DNA from: CBDUQN01 sp965369375
GTDB lineage: Bacteria; Krumholzibacteriota; Krumholzibacteriia; Krumholzibacteriales; Krumholzibacteriaceae
Assembly: GCA_965369375.1 (NCBI GenBank)
Contig: CBDUQN010000038.1
Coordinates: forward strand, 1 to 28,002
Reading direction: 5' to 3'
Length of the DNA: 28,002 nt
Each line of letters begins with the position of its first letter. Within the stretch, counting starts at the first letter, position 1. The notes below the pieces were generated by a model that was given only the letters and a program-made list of their open reading frames with translations, ran no database searches and was not told the origin of the DNA. A program made the translations under genes and the position numbers. This document shows, piece by piece, positions 1 through 9,638 of the stretch.

Positions 1-46
1 GAATGGGTGGCCGGATTGCTCCGGAATGGGTGGCCGGATTGCTCCG
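1..46. repeat. 23-bp direct tandem repeat, two copies, at the window edge
   Basis: Positions 1-23 and 24-46 are identical 23-base units. The unit length is not a multiple of three, so the two copies are read in different frames of the TPR reading frame that runs through them. This could be a real small duplication or an assembly artefact at a contig end. Confidence 0.85.
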
Positions 47-247
47 GAATACGCATCGAGCGCCGGCGAATCCTCGGCGCATTACAACTTGGCCGTGACG
101 AGCGCCGTCATGGGTAATTACGAAAAAGCGATCGCCTCGATCGAACGCGCGATCGCGCTGGATCCTAAGGGCATGTACATAAATATGCTGGCTCAATTCA
201 GGATGGAAGCCGAGGAAGCCAGGATCCTGGAAGAGCAGTGGAAATAG
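2..247 (+). CDS. C-terminal end of a TPR-repeat protein (partial)
   Basis: The frame is open from the window edge and ends at a TAG at 245-247, so only the last 80 or so residues are visible. They hold one clear tetratricopeptide repeat: an ALxxxLG-like helix pair with Asn-Tyr-Glu-Lys-Ala-Ile, then a second helix ending in Ala-Leu-Asp-Pro. The first ATG in frame is at 26, but it lies inside the 23-bp repeat and has no convincing ribosome site, so the true start is probably outside the window. TPRs are protein-protein interaction scaffolds; no more specific function can be read. It converges on the kinase gene on the other strand. A short inverted repeat (AACGC/GCGTT, 270-282) follows but has no clear T-run. 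Confidence 0.6.
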   Translation, partial: NGWPDCSGMGGRIAPEYASSAGESSAHYNLAVTSAVMGNYEKAIASIERAIALDPKGMYINMLAQFRMEAEEARILEEQWK

Positions 248-359
248 AGTGAAGAATCCGCGACCTCAACGCTAAGCGTTTATGAATATCTTGTGAAAAT
301 AACTCTCGCCGGGGCACCTGAAAATCAAGGATTGAATACAATTAATGCCGGGCGCTACG

Positions 360-3170
360 TTATGATTTTTCTTTCAGATTGGACAGTTTGGACAGTCGCT
401 CTTTGGCTTCTATGAGAAGCGGCAGGTCCTCATCGCCTTCTTTCCATAGATCGAGCAGTTTCCGGTAGTATTTGGCCGCATTTTCTGTGTCGCCTATTTC
501 CTCGTAGATTTTCCCCAGCCGGATGTGCGCCTGTAGCCAGTCTTCCTGAGCGTCCCAGCCGATATCCAGTAATTCAATGAGTTCCTTATACGTCTCGATC
601 GCCCGATCCGGATCCCCACTCTTGTAGAGAGCGAGCGCCAGGGCTTCCAGGGTGCTGCTGTTTCTCCGCAGTTGAGAAACCATCTCGAGTGCGTCGACTG
701 CCTCGCTGTAATTCTCTTTGGCTATATCGAGTTCACCTTTGAGTATTCTGTAATATATTCGATCCTGCAAATTGTTCTCATCCATCCCGGCGGAAATGTC
801 TAGCAGCAATCTTTCGGCATCTTCGATCATTCCTGCTCTTAAATATATAGTCCCTGCAGCTTGCAGCTGCGTGGGCGCGATGTATTTTTGTTTGTGAATC
901 TGTTCGAACTCCTTCATCTGTTCGATGAAGTCGCGCATCATCTCACGCATCTTGTAGGCAGCTGCGAGGAGCAGATGATTGCGTGCGGTGGCCGTGGGGA
1001 AATCAGTGAGCTTGTTGAGCACGATTGCCTTTTTGAGATGTTCAATTGCCGATGAATACTTACCGAGATACATATCGAGAAGTGCGAGTGAGCGATATCC
1101 CATTGCCTTTTTTTCGTCGGATTCGGAAAGCATCGCTGTAATAATTTCTCGACCCTTCTCGAAATCTCCATTTTTTATATATGAAAATGCATACTCCTTA
1201 TTGATAGTAAGGTGCGTAATCCACATCGGCAGGATCTTGACTGCAATTTCATAATTTTCAATCGACTCGTTAAATTTTCCGATGCCTTGATATACCGTGG
1301 CGATATTTATATAAGCATTGCTCATTTGAGGGTCGAGCTCGACGGTTTTTCTATATGCCTCCAGCGCCTTTTCGTGCTGTTCGGTTCTCATGTATTGATT
1401 GCCGAGGTTGAACCACGCATCCCGGTTGTCGGGAAACATGGATAGAAACAGCTTGTTGTATTTGATCGATTCCTTGCGATTACCCTTTGCCGCATATATC
1501 AACGCCAGTATCCACAGTCTTTCTCGTTCTGTTGTTTTGTCGAGTGCCCTCAAAGCCCTGTCGAAATGAAAATCTCCCTCAGGTCGCTTATAGTACCAGT
1601 AGTAGTACATCCCCAGAGTTGTATGTGCCCAGGCAAAGCTGGAATCGAGCTTGACAACTTCGTTCCAGAAGGCGACCGCATCATCGTATTTTCCAATGTC
1701 CCAGGCCCTCGATCCATCAGAGAATTTTTTTAACGCCGCGAGTGAAGATGTAGTTGCCTGAGGCAAACCGACGCTGGTCCTTGCAATGGAAGGTCGGGAT
1801 TCTCCCAAGCCGGTCCGTATCTTCTTGGCCAGATTGCTGAGAGCATACAATATCCTGTCTTTTTCCTCGGCTTCAACAATTTCGGTCTTTAAATCCAGGC
1901 TGGTCATCGGATCAATTATTCTCGCGGATAGCAGATATACGCCTCCAATATTGCTGATCGTCGGCTCCACGACGATTCGAATGTTGGCACGCAGAGCGAT
2001 CTCGCTTGCAAGCGCCTCGTCCAACGTGTCGGCCCGTGCTTTGCCCATTCTCTTGAGCACTTCATTGATTCGCGTGCGCGGCAAGACGTTTATATACTGC
2101 GACTGCTGAATGCCTATTCTCAGCGCCATATCGAGGGACCTGTCGAAAAGCGTGTCGGCGGTGAGATTCCTGAAATCCGTGATCAGGATCCAGTCACGTT
2201 CTGAAAACGGTACGGATGATTTGGGATAAAAAATAAATATCGCCGCGACGAGCGCTGCGATGACGATTCCCGCCGTCCAGAGCACCGCGGGCCTGAGCCG
2301 CCTGTGCCAGGGGCGCGTCGCCATTAATCGCGCCTGAGCCGCCGTATCTTTTGTCACCGTTTTATATACGATATCCAGGTCGCTGAGGAGTTCGGCGATC
2401 CGTTGGTATCGTTCCTCCGGCTTTTTCTCGATCGCCTTCTGCACTATCTCTTCGAACTCCCGAGGTAGATCGGGGCGCGAGCTCGTCAGGGGTTTTGGAT
2501 TTTCGTGCACGATCTCGTAGAGTACGGCTGCCTGGTGATCCCCGCTGAAGGGCGGCCGCCCCGTGGCGAGCTCATAGAGCACGATACCGAGCGAGAATAT
2601 ATCCGATCTCTCATCCAGCTCCCCTCCCATTGCCTGTTCGGGCGACATGTAAGAGGGCGTTCCGAGTATTCCGCCAGATTTTGTGATTGCCGTCTGCTCG
2701 GCGAGTTTCGCAATGCCGAAATCGAGTATCTTCACGACCCCGTCACGGGTGACCATGATATTGGCAGGCTTGATATCGCGATGCACCATCCCAGCCGCAT
2801 GAGCCATTGCGAGTCCCTCGGAGGTTTGGATAGCGTAGTTCAACAGCTCATCGAGGGGCAGCGGGCCGTGCTTTATCTTGTCCTTGAGTGTCTCCCCCTC
2901 GTAGTAGTCCATGGCGATAAAAAGACTTCCGTCGGGTGTTTCATCGATCTCGTGGATTGTGCAGATGTTGTGATGCTGGAGCGCGGATGCCGCCTGGGCT
3001 TCACGGATGAATCGGCGCTTGGCTTCCTCGTCCCGGATGAGCTCGGGCGGCAGGAATTTGAGCGCCACAGGGCGCTTGAGCTTCGTATCCTCCGCCTTGT
3101 ACAACACCCCCATCCCGCCCTCACCGAGCTTCTCGAGGATCTTGTAATGCGAGATTGTCTTGCCTATCAT
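360..3170 (-). CDS. Membrane Ser/Thr protein kinase with C-terminal TPR array
   Basis: 936 residues. The N-terminal Hanks-type kinase domain (about 9-270) is complete: glycine loop GEGGMG at 16-21, ATP lysine K38 in VALKF, catalytic loop HRDIKPAN at 130-137, DFG at 150-152, and GTPSYMSPEQ at 170-179. A single hydrophobic segment at about 295-315 predicts one membrane span, with the kinase in the cytoplasm and the rest outside. Residues about 325-470 resemble the domain often found after such kinases (DFRNLT, then a region of alternating strands). From about 480 to the end there is a long run of TPR motifs. This architecture is common in myxobacteria, acidobacteria and candidate phyla. The substrate is unknown. 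The gene lies 45 nt downstream of the sulfatase-fold gene on the same strand and is probably cotranscribed. No strong ribosome site precedes the ATG; the start is set by the kinase homology. Confidence 0.93.
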   Translation of the reverse strand: MIGKTISHYKILEKLGEGGMGVLYKAEDTKLKRPVALKFLPPELIRDEEAKRRFIREAQAASALQHHNICTIHEIDETPDGSLFIAMDYYEGETLKDKIKHGPLPLDELLNYAIQTSEGLAMAHAAGMVHRDIKPANIMVTRDGVVKILDFGIAKLAEQTAITKSGGILGTPSYMSPEQAMGGELDERSDIFSLGIVLYELATGRPPFSGDHQAAVLYEIVHENPKPLTSSRPDLPREFEEIVQKAIEKKPEERYQRIAELLSDLDIVYKTVTKDTAAQARLMATRPWHRRLRPAVLWTAGIVIAALVAAIFIFYPKSSVPFSERDWILITDFRNLTADTLFDRSLDMALRIGIQQSQYINVLPRTRINEVLKRMGKARADTLDEALASEIALRANIRIVVEPTISNIGGVYLLSARIIDPMTSLDLKTEIVEAEEKDRILYALSNLAKKIRTGLGESRPSIARTSVGLPQATTSSLAALKKFSDGSRAWDIGKYDDAVAFWNEVVKLDSSFAWAHTTLGMYYYWYYKRPEGDFHFDRALRALDKTTERERLWILALIYAAKGNRKESIKYNKLFLSMFPDNRDAWFNLGNQYMRTEQHEKALEAYRKTVELDPQMSNAYINIATVYQGIGKFNESIENYEIAVKILPMWITHLTINKEYAFSYIKNGDFEKGREIITAMLSESDEKKAMGYRSLALLDMYLGKYSSAIEHLKKAIVLNKLTDFPTATARNHLLLAAAYKMREMMRDFIEQMKEFEQIHKQKYIAPTQLQAAGTIYLRAGMIEDAERLLLDISAGMDENNLQDRIYYRILKGELDIAKENYSEAVDALEMVSQLRRNSSTLEALALALYKSGDPDRAIETYKELIELLDIGWDAQEDWLQAHIRLGKIYEEIGDTENAAKYYRKLLDLWKEGDEDLPLLIEAKERLSKLSNLKEKS

Positions 3171-3215
3171 GGTTCTGAGAATTGATTACATGATCAAGGA
3201 GTTTGCGTCAATCGA

Positions 3216-5252
3216 TTAGTTTGATAACCGCCTCGCTAGAGGCAATTTGATCGATGAGGTGTCATAGTTGTTTTCATTTAGATGTTCTATGAGCAATCGC
3301 TCTATTCGGTCCGGACCGGGAATTTCATCCTCGCTGCAGGGAGATGTATGCCCCTTGATATCAGAGATCGAAAGCGTGCTCCTTTCGACATTCAGCAGGA
3401 AGATTTTATGGCAGCAAATGACGCCGAGGGTGCCGAGAGAATAGAACGGCGGGCCAATCTTGCTTTTATCGAGCTCGAGCCCCCTCGCTGTTCGCTTCTC
3501 TATATCACCGTGCTTTCTGTCGACGGTAAAGATGCACCGGGTTGGCTCGATACCGGATGAAAGCAGCGACTGCCCTCCCATCCATTCCGGTTGTTCGACG
3601 CCGAGATAATCGAGGATCGTTGCGGCGATGTCGAGATTTTGAACGTTTGGCTTGATGTTTCCCGCGTGCGAGCCGCCCGGAAACAAAAATATCAATGGGA
3701 TCCGCATGTTTATCTTGAAGCGTTGACCGTGATCCGTGCAGATTACTATTATGGTATTGTGGTAGAGCCGCTTTCTTTTCAATTTCTGAATGATTTCCTT
3801 GACCTGGAGATCGAAGCTCAGAACCGCATCGTCATAGAAATCGGTCATCCAGGATTCTCTTTGCTCTTTTCCCCTGGAGAACGAGCGTTTGCGGGGGTAA
3901 AACTTCGGGCCATGGGTATCGAGCAGATGCAGATGAGCGAAGAATGGAGCGCTTGAGGCCTCTATGAACGCGAACAAGCCTTGGATATTCTTTGCGGTCT
4001 CGTATTTACTCGTCGTAGCGGTTCTTTTTTTCCCCGCTCCTGTTATCTTGGAGTAAGCATCCTCCATTTTACGCATACCGAACGCATGACCGAGGCGGCT
4101 CGTCATGCGATCGCGCATTGTGCGCAGCAGGTAACCGGATTCCAGCCCGAGCACGAGACTCACGCGGTCGGATGTATAATTTCCCTTTATTCTCCTTCCG
4201 TTTGCCATGTCGAACGAGTTTTGCATGTTCAGGTCGTAGGGATCGGCATAGTGACGGACACTGATATCGATGCTCCGGTATCCGAGCTGCCGCAATATTC
4301 CCGGCAAATGCTGGTATGCATCTTTCCCTTTGAGGATATCAGGGGGATAGACGACTCTCGTTTCGGTGGGAAGCTTGCCGGTAAACATCGAGGCAATCGA
4401 GCCCCCGGAGGTGCCTGCATTGGTGAAGCAGTTTTCACATATGAGAGCGTCCTCTGCCAGCTCGCGCATGAAGGGGGTCGTGTCGCGGCGGTATCCGTAT
4501 ACGGACATATTCTCAGCATTCAATCCGTCACTGGCGAGAATGAGTATGTTCGGCCGATTTTTCAGGGGACCGATCTCCTGTAAGGTTTTGATTGCGGCGA
4601 GTCCGGAGCTGAAGTAATGAACGGCTGCAAAGGCGAGTGAAACAACTATTACTCCCGGCACGACGCGGGCCAGCGTGCGGTAAAGCGTCGATTTGATCAA
4701 GACCTTCCTGGTATCGCTTGCGAGCTGATAGGAAAACAATGAAAGAATGATAAAGAGATAGGCATATACATACCTTGCGATACCCTGTGTGTTGATGATC
4801 CCGAACCGAAATATTGTATAGGTAAAATTATCAATAAGGAGGAGTAACGCTACGGCGAAGATCAACGAAGGTATCATCTGCCCGAGTCCCCGCAGCGCCG
4901 TTTGAAGGATGCGGTTTCGCACAAACCCGGCCGGCAGCCGGCACAGGAATAATCCCAAGGCCGCAACGGCGATCAGCGGGAGCGGCGCGGCAAAGAGCAC
5001 CTGCAGGGAGCCAAGGAAGCTGAGGGTGGACAGAAAGGACGGTTTTGTGAAGAAGAACAGCCATTCCATAAAGACATAAAAGTAGACGGCGAAGATTGTC
5101 AGCAAAGCAAGAATCATCCAATGGCGGGAGTGGCCTGTCGGGTCGTCCGGTGTCCGGCGGGAGTGGCCTTTCGGGTCGTCCGGTGTCCGGCGGGAATTGT
5201 CTGTCGGGTCGTCCGGTGTCCGGCGGGAATTGTCTGTCGAGTTATCTGACAT
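3216..5252 (-). CDS. Membrane sulfatase/phosphoethanolamine-transferase-fold protein
   Basis: 678 residues from ATG 5252, which has GGAGAAGAG just upstream; an in-frame ATG at 5267 is a weaker alternative. The order is a polar N-terminus of about 40 residues made of 11-residue repeats, five hydrophobic segments (about 46-66, 83-105, 126-142, 161-177, 197-214), then a soluble alkaline-phosphatase-superfamily domain. Metal-site motifs are visible: ASDG near 241-244, a DTHGPKF segment, and CTDHGQ near the C-terminus. The region aligned with the sulfatase nucleophile reads GTSGGSIASMFTG. It lacks the C/S-x-P-x-R needed for formylglycine, so an ordinary sulfatase is unlikely. A Thr/Ser nucleophile, as in LtaS/EptA-type transferases, is more plausible. 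It probably modifies an envelope lipid or glycan outside the membrane. It lies upstream of the kinase gene. Confidence 0.85.
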   Translation of the reverse strand: MSDNSTDNSRRTPDDPTDNSRRTPDDPKGHSRRTPDDPTGHSRHWMILALLTIFAVYFYVFMEWLFFFTKPSFLSTLSFLGSLQVLFAAPLPLIAVAALGLFLCRLPAGFVRNRILQTALRGLGQMIPSLIFAVALLLLIDNFTYTIFRFGIINTQGIARYVYAYLFIILSLFSYQLASDTRKVLIKSTLYRTLARVVPGVIVVSLAFAAVHYFSSGLAAIKTLQEIGPLKNRPNILILASDGLNAENMSVYGYRRDTTPFMRELAEDALICENCFTNAGTSGGSIASMFTGKLPTETRVVYPPDILKGKDAYQHLPGILRQLGYRSIDISVRHYADPYDLNMQNSFDMANGRRIKGNYTSDRVSLVLGLESGYLLRTMRDRMTSRLGHAFGMRKMEDAYSKITGAGKKRTATTSKYETAKNIQGLFAFIEASSAPFFAHLHLLDTHGPKFYPRKRSFSRGKEQRESWMTDFYDDAVLSFDLQVKEIIQKLKRKRLYHNTIIVICTDHGQRFKINMRIPLIFLFPGGSHAGNIKPNVQNLDIAATILDYLGVEQPEWMGGQSLLSSGIEPTRCIFTVDRKHGDIEKRTARGLELDKSKIGPPFYSLGTLGVICCHKIFLLNVERSTLSISDIKGHTSPCSEDEIPGPDRIERLLIEHLNENNYDTSSIKLPLARRLSN
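5125..5241 (-). repeat. 33-bp in-frame tandem repeat, about 3.5 copies
   Basis: Units at 5125-5157, 5158-5190 and 5191-5223 plus a partial fourth differ by only a few bases. They encode an 11-residue polar unit (SRRTPDDPTDN or SRRTPDDPTGH) in the cytoplasmic N-terminal tail of the sulfatase-fold protein. The repeat lies entirely before the first membrane segment, so it is a disordered tail that can change length without breaking the frame. Confidence 0.9.
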
Positions 5253-5391
5253 GGCGCTCTTCTCCATTCCGAACTACTGTATCAATTTGTCGAATAACTT
5301 ACAATAGCATCCGCCGCTTGCCGCGCCGCTTGCCGAAAAATTTGCAATAGCATCCTATGCCTGCCGGGAAATTTCCAATAGCTGCCACCGC

Positions 5392-5420
5392 TGGACGGTG
5401 GGACAGGTATCGTGTATACT
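5392..5420 (+). promoter_or_regulatory. Candidate sigma70-type promoter for the DUF3857 pair
   Basis: TGGACG (-35 like, 5392-5397) is followed after exactly 17 nt by TATACT (-10 like, 5415-5420). The distance to the start codon at 5541 leaves a 5' leader of roughly 110 nt. The match is 4/6 and 5/6 to consensus. It lies in the divergent gap between the sulfatase-fold gene and this transcription unit. Confidence 0.45.
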
Positions 5421-5540
5421 GATCGTTCTCTGCGTACTTTCAGCCGCCCCCTGCGATAGCCACAGAAGAGATACCGGTTCGAAGCAGGGTGACGCAGAGG
5501 GGATCGATTGATGATTGATACCTCGAAAAGGAGGCGAATG

Positions 5541-7661
5541 ATGATTCTATGGCAGCGAAGATCGATACGCTACTGCTTGATTCTCCTGGCGGGGATCGTC
5601 TTTTCCACCGCCCTTATGCCCCGGTCCGCTTGTGCGCAAACCGATGAGGAGATCCGCTCGCTCATCGAGGATGCGGGCGGGGAGGATGACTACCCCGGTG
5701 CTTCCCGTGTCGTGGTGTTCGAAAGAGCGGATGTGGACGTCGAGGAGAGCGGACTCGCTCATGTGCGCCGTCATATCGTGCGAAAGGTCCTCTCCGATGA
5801 GGGCATTCTCGGAGAAGCGGTGCAGCGTTTCGATTACGATCCTGCCTCGAATTTTATCCGCATCGAGAGCATACGGATATTCAGACAAAGCGGAACGATT
5901 GAGAATGTGGATCTGGCCGACATTCGCGACCTCTATGCTCCCGCATACATGATCTACTGGGGAGGCAGGATGAAGCTCGCCGGGCTGCCTCGATTGGAGA
6001 TCGGCGATGCGGTGGAGATCAAGACCTACAAGAAAGGATTCGAGATCGCATACCTATCCGACGGATCGTTGTCAGCATCGGGCGCCGACGGATCGTTGTC
6101 AGCATCGGGCGCCGAAGGACCGTTGTCAGCATCGGGCGCCGAAGGACCGTCGTCATCTGGGACCGGCGGTGACGAAGATTCCCGTTACATCCCGCCGATG
6201 CAGGGGCATTACTACGACGTTGTTATTTTTCCAGGCGATCACCCGATAAGGGAGAAGCGGTACGATCTGCACATGCCGGCGGACAAGAGAATTCAGTTCG
6301 AGGTGTACAACGGGACCCTCTACTCGTCACAGCGGTTCGACGAGGAGAAAACACATTATTCCTGGTGGCTCCATGATATCCCCGCGATCCAGAGAGAATC
6401 CCGGATGCCTGATCTCTCCGATGTCGCCACAAAGCTGGTTCTTGCGACCGTTCCCTCTTGGGAAGAGAAATCACGGTGGTTTGCCGCTGTGCACGACACG
6501 ATCTTTCTGGATAACGAGGCGATAGAGGAGGAAGTCGATGAGATCACGTCGGGGCTCGGCAGTGATCTGGAAAAGGTGGCGGCGCTCCAGCACTGGGCGG
6601 CCCAGGAGATACGTTACTCGGGCATCTCGATGGGCGAGGGGGAAGGGTACACGATTCATCCCGGCACAATGATATTCGACGATAGATGCGGCGTGTGCAA
6701 GGACAAGGCGGGGATGCTGATAACGTTTATGAGAACCGCCGGCTATGAAGTGTATCCAGCCTTGACCATGGCGGGCTCGCGTGTCGAGAAGATTCCGGCG
6801 GATCAGTTCAATCACTGCGTTGTCGCATGGCGGCGCAAGGACGGCAGCTATACCATGCTCGATCCGACCTGGGTGCCCTACTCCACTGAGCTGTGGAGTT
6901 CGGCCGAGCAGAAACAGAACTACGTTATAGGGACCCCGTGGGGCGAAAATTTAATGATCACGCCTTACAGCTCCCCGGAGAACCATGTGCTGCACATCGT
7001 TTCGAGAGGGGAGATCGACAAGGACGGCAGCCTTCACGGGACGATGAAGCTCAGCGCGACCAACTATATGGATCAGCGGATGAGACGCTATCTCGGTACG
7101 CACCGTCTCGACGACCTCGGGGCGTTCATAGAGGGGTGGCTCTCCTCCGTATCCAAAGCGGTGAATCTGGAGCAATACACCGTCGGCGATCCGCTCGATT
7201 TTGACAATCAGTATGAGCTCGAAATAGAATACTCGATTCCCGGCTTTGCTGCATCCACCGATGGCGGTATCGATTTCACCTCTCCAGCCTGGTCCATCGT
7301 GATCGACAACCCGTATCTCTTCAGGGCATCGACGAGTGTCGACCTCAAAGAGCGTTCGCATCCGCTCTTTATCTGGTTCACGCAGCAGCTCGAGTTCGAT
7401 GAAAAGATCAAGCTTCCGCGCGGATTGAAGCTTTCCGGTGATTCGAAAACAATCGATGAGCCCGGTGAATACGCATCGTTCTCCGCGCAGCGTTCCTTTA
7501 GAAAAGGGATTCTCGATAACAGGGGCGTGGTATCGATCAAGCACCGGACTATTCCGGCGGCGGAATACCCGGAGTTCAGGAACGTATTGAACAAAGTCGC
7601 TGATTACGCCAAGGACAGGATTGTTGCAACGAACGAAAAAAATGCTCTCGCGACGCGATGA
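5541..7661 (+). CDS. Exported DUF3857/transglutaminase-like protein, catalytic triad intact
   Basis: 706 residues from ATG 5541. AAGGAGG at 5528-5534 is 6 nt upstream of this start, and the protein then opens with a signal peptide (basic RR, hydrophobic LILLAGIVF, cleavage near ACA-Q). TTG/ATG starts at 5508/5511 and ATG 5538 are alternatives. The N-terminal half matches DUF3857. The transglutaminase core follows, with Cys386 in GVCKDKA, His425 in FNHCVVAW and Asp441 in LDPTW, which is the complete Cys-His-Asp triad. The C-terminal third is a beta-rich DUF2569/DUF3858-like region. A 27-bp tandem repeat inserts a Ser/Ala/Gly linker near 174-207. It probably acts in the periplasm on an unknown peptide or protein substrate. 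The next gene, 43 nt downstream, is a degenerate relative. Confidence 0.88.
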   Translation: MILWQRRSIRYCLILLAGIVFSTALMPRSACAQTDEEIRSLIEDAGGEDDYPGASRVVVFERADVDVEESGLAHVRRHIVRKVLSDEGILGEAVQRFDYDPASNFIRIESIRIFRQSGTIENVDLADIRDLYAPAYMIYWGGRMKLAGLPRLEIGDAVEIKTYKKGFEIAYLSDGSLSASGADGSLSASGAEGPLSASGAEGPSSSGTGGDEDSRYIPPMQGHYYDVVIFPGDHPIREKRYDLHMPADKRIQFEVYNGTLYSSQRFDEEKTHYSWWLHDIPAIQRESRMPDLSDVATKLVLATVPSWEEKSRWFAAVHDTIFLDNEAIEEEVDEITSGLGSDLEKVAALQHWAAQEIRYSGISMGEGEGYTIHPGTMIFDDRCGVCKDKAGMLITFMRTAGYEVYPALTMAGSRVEKIPADQFNHCVVAWRRKDGSYTMLDPTWVPYSTELWSSAEQKQNYVIGTPWGENLMITPYSSPENHVLHIVSRGEIDKDGSLHGTMKLSATNYMDQRMRRYLGTHRLDDLGAFIEGWLSSVSKAVNLEQYTVGDPLDFDNQYELEIEYSIPGFAASTDGGIDFTSPAWSIVIDNPYLFRASTSVDLKERSHPLFIWFTQQLEFDEKIKLPRGLKLSGDSKTIDEPGEYASFSAQRSFRKGILDNRGVVSIKHRTIPAAEYPEFRNVLNKVADYAKDRIVATNEKNALATR
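6060..6158 (+). repeat. 27-bp in-frame tandem repeat, about 3.6 copies
   Basis: Units at 6060-6086, 6087-6113 and 6114-6140, then a diverged partial copy, encode DGSLSASGA or EGPLSASGA. The insert lies in the DUF3857 part, between a strand ending in AYLS and the next conserved block. It reads as a flexible surface loop. Confidence 0.9.
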
Positions 7662-7704
7662 ATATAGTGACCCGTATGAACATGAAAATGCAAAAGGGGG
7701 AAAT

Positions 7705-9597
7705 ATGAACAGACTATTTCGATCTGTATTAATCGCGGCGGGCGTAGTTTTCTTCGTCTCTGCGGCTGCGTCTGGCGGTGAAGATAACTGGCGATACAGC
7801 GCAAAAGAGATAGAGAGGCTGAAAAAAGAATATCCCGAAGCGGATGCCGTCATACTGAAGCAGGCGACCACCATCGAGATGGATGAAAAGGGGCTCATTT
7901 CCAGGAGCGTCATGAGGCGGGTGGCATTGTTTACCGATAATGCCATCAGGCGGTACGGCGATCCGCGTCTAATATTCGATTCCAGCAGACAGGAACTCGA
8001 CGTATCCGTCGCACGTGTCTACATGCGTGACGGCACGGCATTAGATTGCCGCGAGAACGCCTTCAATCAGACGACGCCGTTTGCTTTTGCGCCGGCGCCG
8101 GACTATACGAATTGGCAGGAAACGGTTGTCACGCACGTCGGCATCGAGAAGGATTGCGTTGCGGAGCTCCACTATGCGATTCGTGACACGGATAAAAGGA
8201 AGCCCTGGCTCTCCGGCGTCGAGCATCTCGCCCTCGCCGATCCGGCGCTCGATATCGAATTAACCGTCGCTGTCCCTGCCGGTGTTGAGTTGAAGCACGC
8301 GTCCGCCCACGGAGTATCCGCACCTGAGCAGCGTGCCGGCGGCATATACCGATGGAAAATCGAAAACGTCCCCGCGGCGGTGTCCGTCGATGGAGGAGTA
8401 TGGCGCGGCGATTACCTTCCGACCGTTGTCTTCAGCACGGCAAGGGATTGGCTCGAGGTCTCCGACTATGTCGAAGCTCTGTTCGAGGAGCACGCAGTCC
8501 TCTCTTCGGGCACCGGCGAAGATACCGGTTCAGAGCTGACCGAAGAAAGGATTCTCGAGATTCACGGCGAGGCGGTGGACTGTGTCCGCGGTATTGACGC
8601 ACCTTTCGCGCTTTTCGATTCGGCCCCGAGAACGGCCGAGCGCATCTATCAGTCGGCTTATGCCCACCCGCTCGATCGAGCCGTTCTCCTGAAGGGGAAG
8701 CTGGCCCAGGCGGGCATCGAATCGGTTCCCTGTCTCGTTTCCGGTGACAAGACGTGGCCCAAGGGCGTAGCGGCGCCCGAACTCTTCGAGTGGATATACC
8801 TGCAAGCGCGTGTGCCCGATTCGGAAGAAACGCTCCTTCTCGATCCCGAAAACCGGTTTATACGTGATCCGAGGAAAGCGATACCGGGATTCACGTTCTA
8901 TCGGTGTGACGGTGGGGGGAGGATGGCCCGTGTGCCGGTAAGGCAGAGTGCCGATAACCGGAGTTTTCTCGAGCTGACGCTGACGGTGAATGACGAGGCG
9001 AAGATAATTGGCGAGGGATCCGCAACGCTACGGGGCGTCTTCTCTCCCTACTATTCGATCAAGGGACTCAAGAACGAAACTGAGGATTTTGCCAAGTCGA
9101 GGGTCGAGGGGATGTTCCCCTCAGGTTCGCTCAAGAGCTGGAATATCAGGACACTCGAGAAGCATTTCGTGGAGATCGGATTCAGTTTCGAGGCAGAGCT
9201 GCCGGAAGAGACTGAAGCGGGACGTATCTATCTCACGCTGCCCGAGCCTTTCATGGCACACTTGAGCGGCATAGACGGAATTCACCTCGAGCGTTCGGCA
9301 TGCCCGGTCCCCGTGCGCGTCATGCCGTGCGATCTCGAGCTGTCCGTTGTCTTCGAGGAGTTTCCCGGTTGGGATATCTTCGGCGAACCGCTCGAAGCGG
9401 ACGTGACAAATTCCGTTGGCTCGGTCAAGACGACAACCGAGAACGGATCTTCCGGATCGGATTCCAAAGTGGCACTGACAAAGAGACTGGTTATCGATAG
9501 CGGCTATGTACCGAGTGAGGACTATGGAAAGCTCCGCTCGCTGTTACTCAGGTACAACGAGCGACAGATCATCTTCACCAAGAGTGCGGAGGAGTAA
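7705..9597 (+). CDS. Exported DUF3857 protein with a degenerate transglutaminase domain
   Basis: 630 residues from ATG 7705, preceded by AAGGGGG at 7694-7700 and followed by a signal peptide (MNRLFRSVLIAAGVVFFVSA, cleavage near AAA/SGG). Longer in-frame starts from 7621 overlap the upstream gene and would bury the signal peptide. Residues about 45-240 match DUF3857. The transglutaminase-like region can still be aligned with its neighbour through DRAVLLKGKLAQAGIES, PCLV and LLLDPEN. The catalytic Cys position is Pro322 and the His of FNH is Trp363; only Asp380 remains. It therefore looks enzymatically dead and may bind substrate or partner the upstream intact enzyme. The two genes probably form one operon and arose by duplication. 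The gene converges on the hdr operon with 41 nt between stops. Confidence 0.85.
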   Translation: MNRLFRSVLIAAGVVFFVSAAASGGEDNWRYSAKEIERLKKEYPEADAVILKQATTIEMDEKGLISRSVMRRVALFTDNAIRRYGDPRLIFDSSRQELDVSVARVYMRDGTALDCRENAFNQTTPFAFAPAPDYTNWQETVVTHVGIEKDCVAELHYAIRDTDKRKPWLSGVEHLALADPALDIELTVAVPAGVELKHASAHGVSAPEQRAGGIYRWKIENVPAAVSVDGGVWRGDYLPTVVFSTARDWLEVSDYVEALFEEHAVLSSGTGEDTGSELTEERILEIHGEAVDCVRGIDAPFALFDSAPRTAERIYQSAYAHPLDRAVLLKGKLAQAGIESVPCLVSGDKTWPKGVAAPELFEWIYLQARVPDSEETLLLDPENRFIRDPRKAIPGFTFYRCDGGGRMARVPVRQSADNRSFLELTLTVNDEAKIIGEGSATLRGVFSPYYSIKGLKNETEDFAKSRVEGMFPSGSLKSWNIRTLEKHFVEIGFSFEAELPEETEAGRIYLTLPEPFMAHLSGIDGIHLERSACPVPVRVMPCDLELSVVFEEFPGWDIFGEPLEADVTNSVGSVKTTTENGSSGSDSKVALTKRLVIDSGYVPSEDYGKLRSLLLRYNERQIIFTKSAEE

Positions 9598-9638
9598 AAA
9601 CCGATATTTACCCGGCCCCTATGATATTTGCGTTCCTC

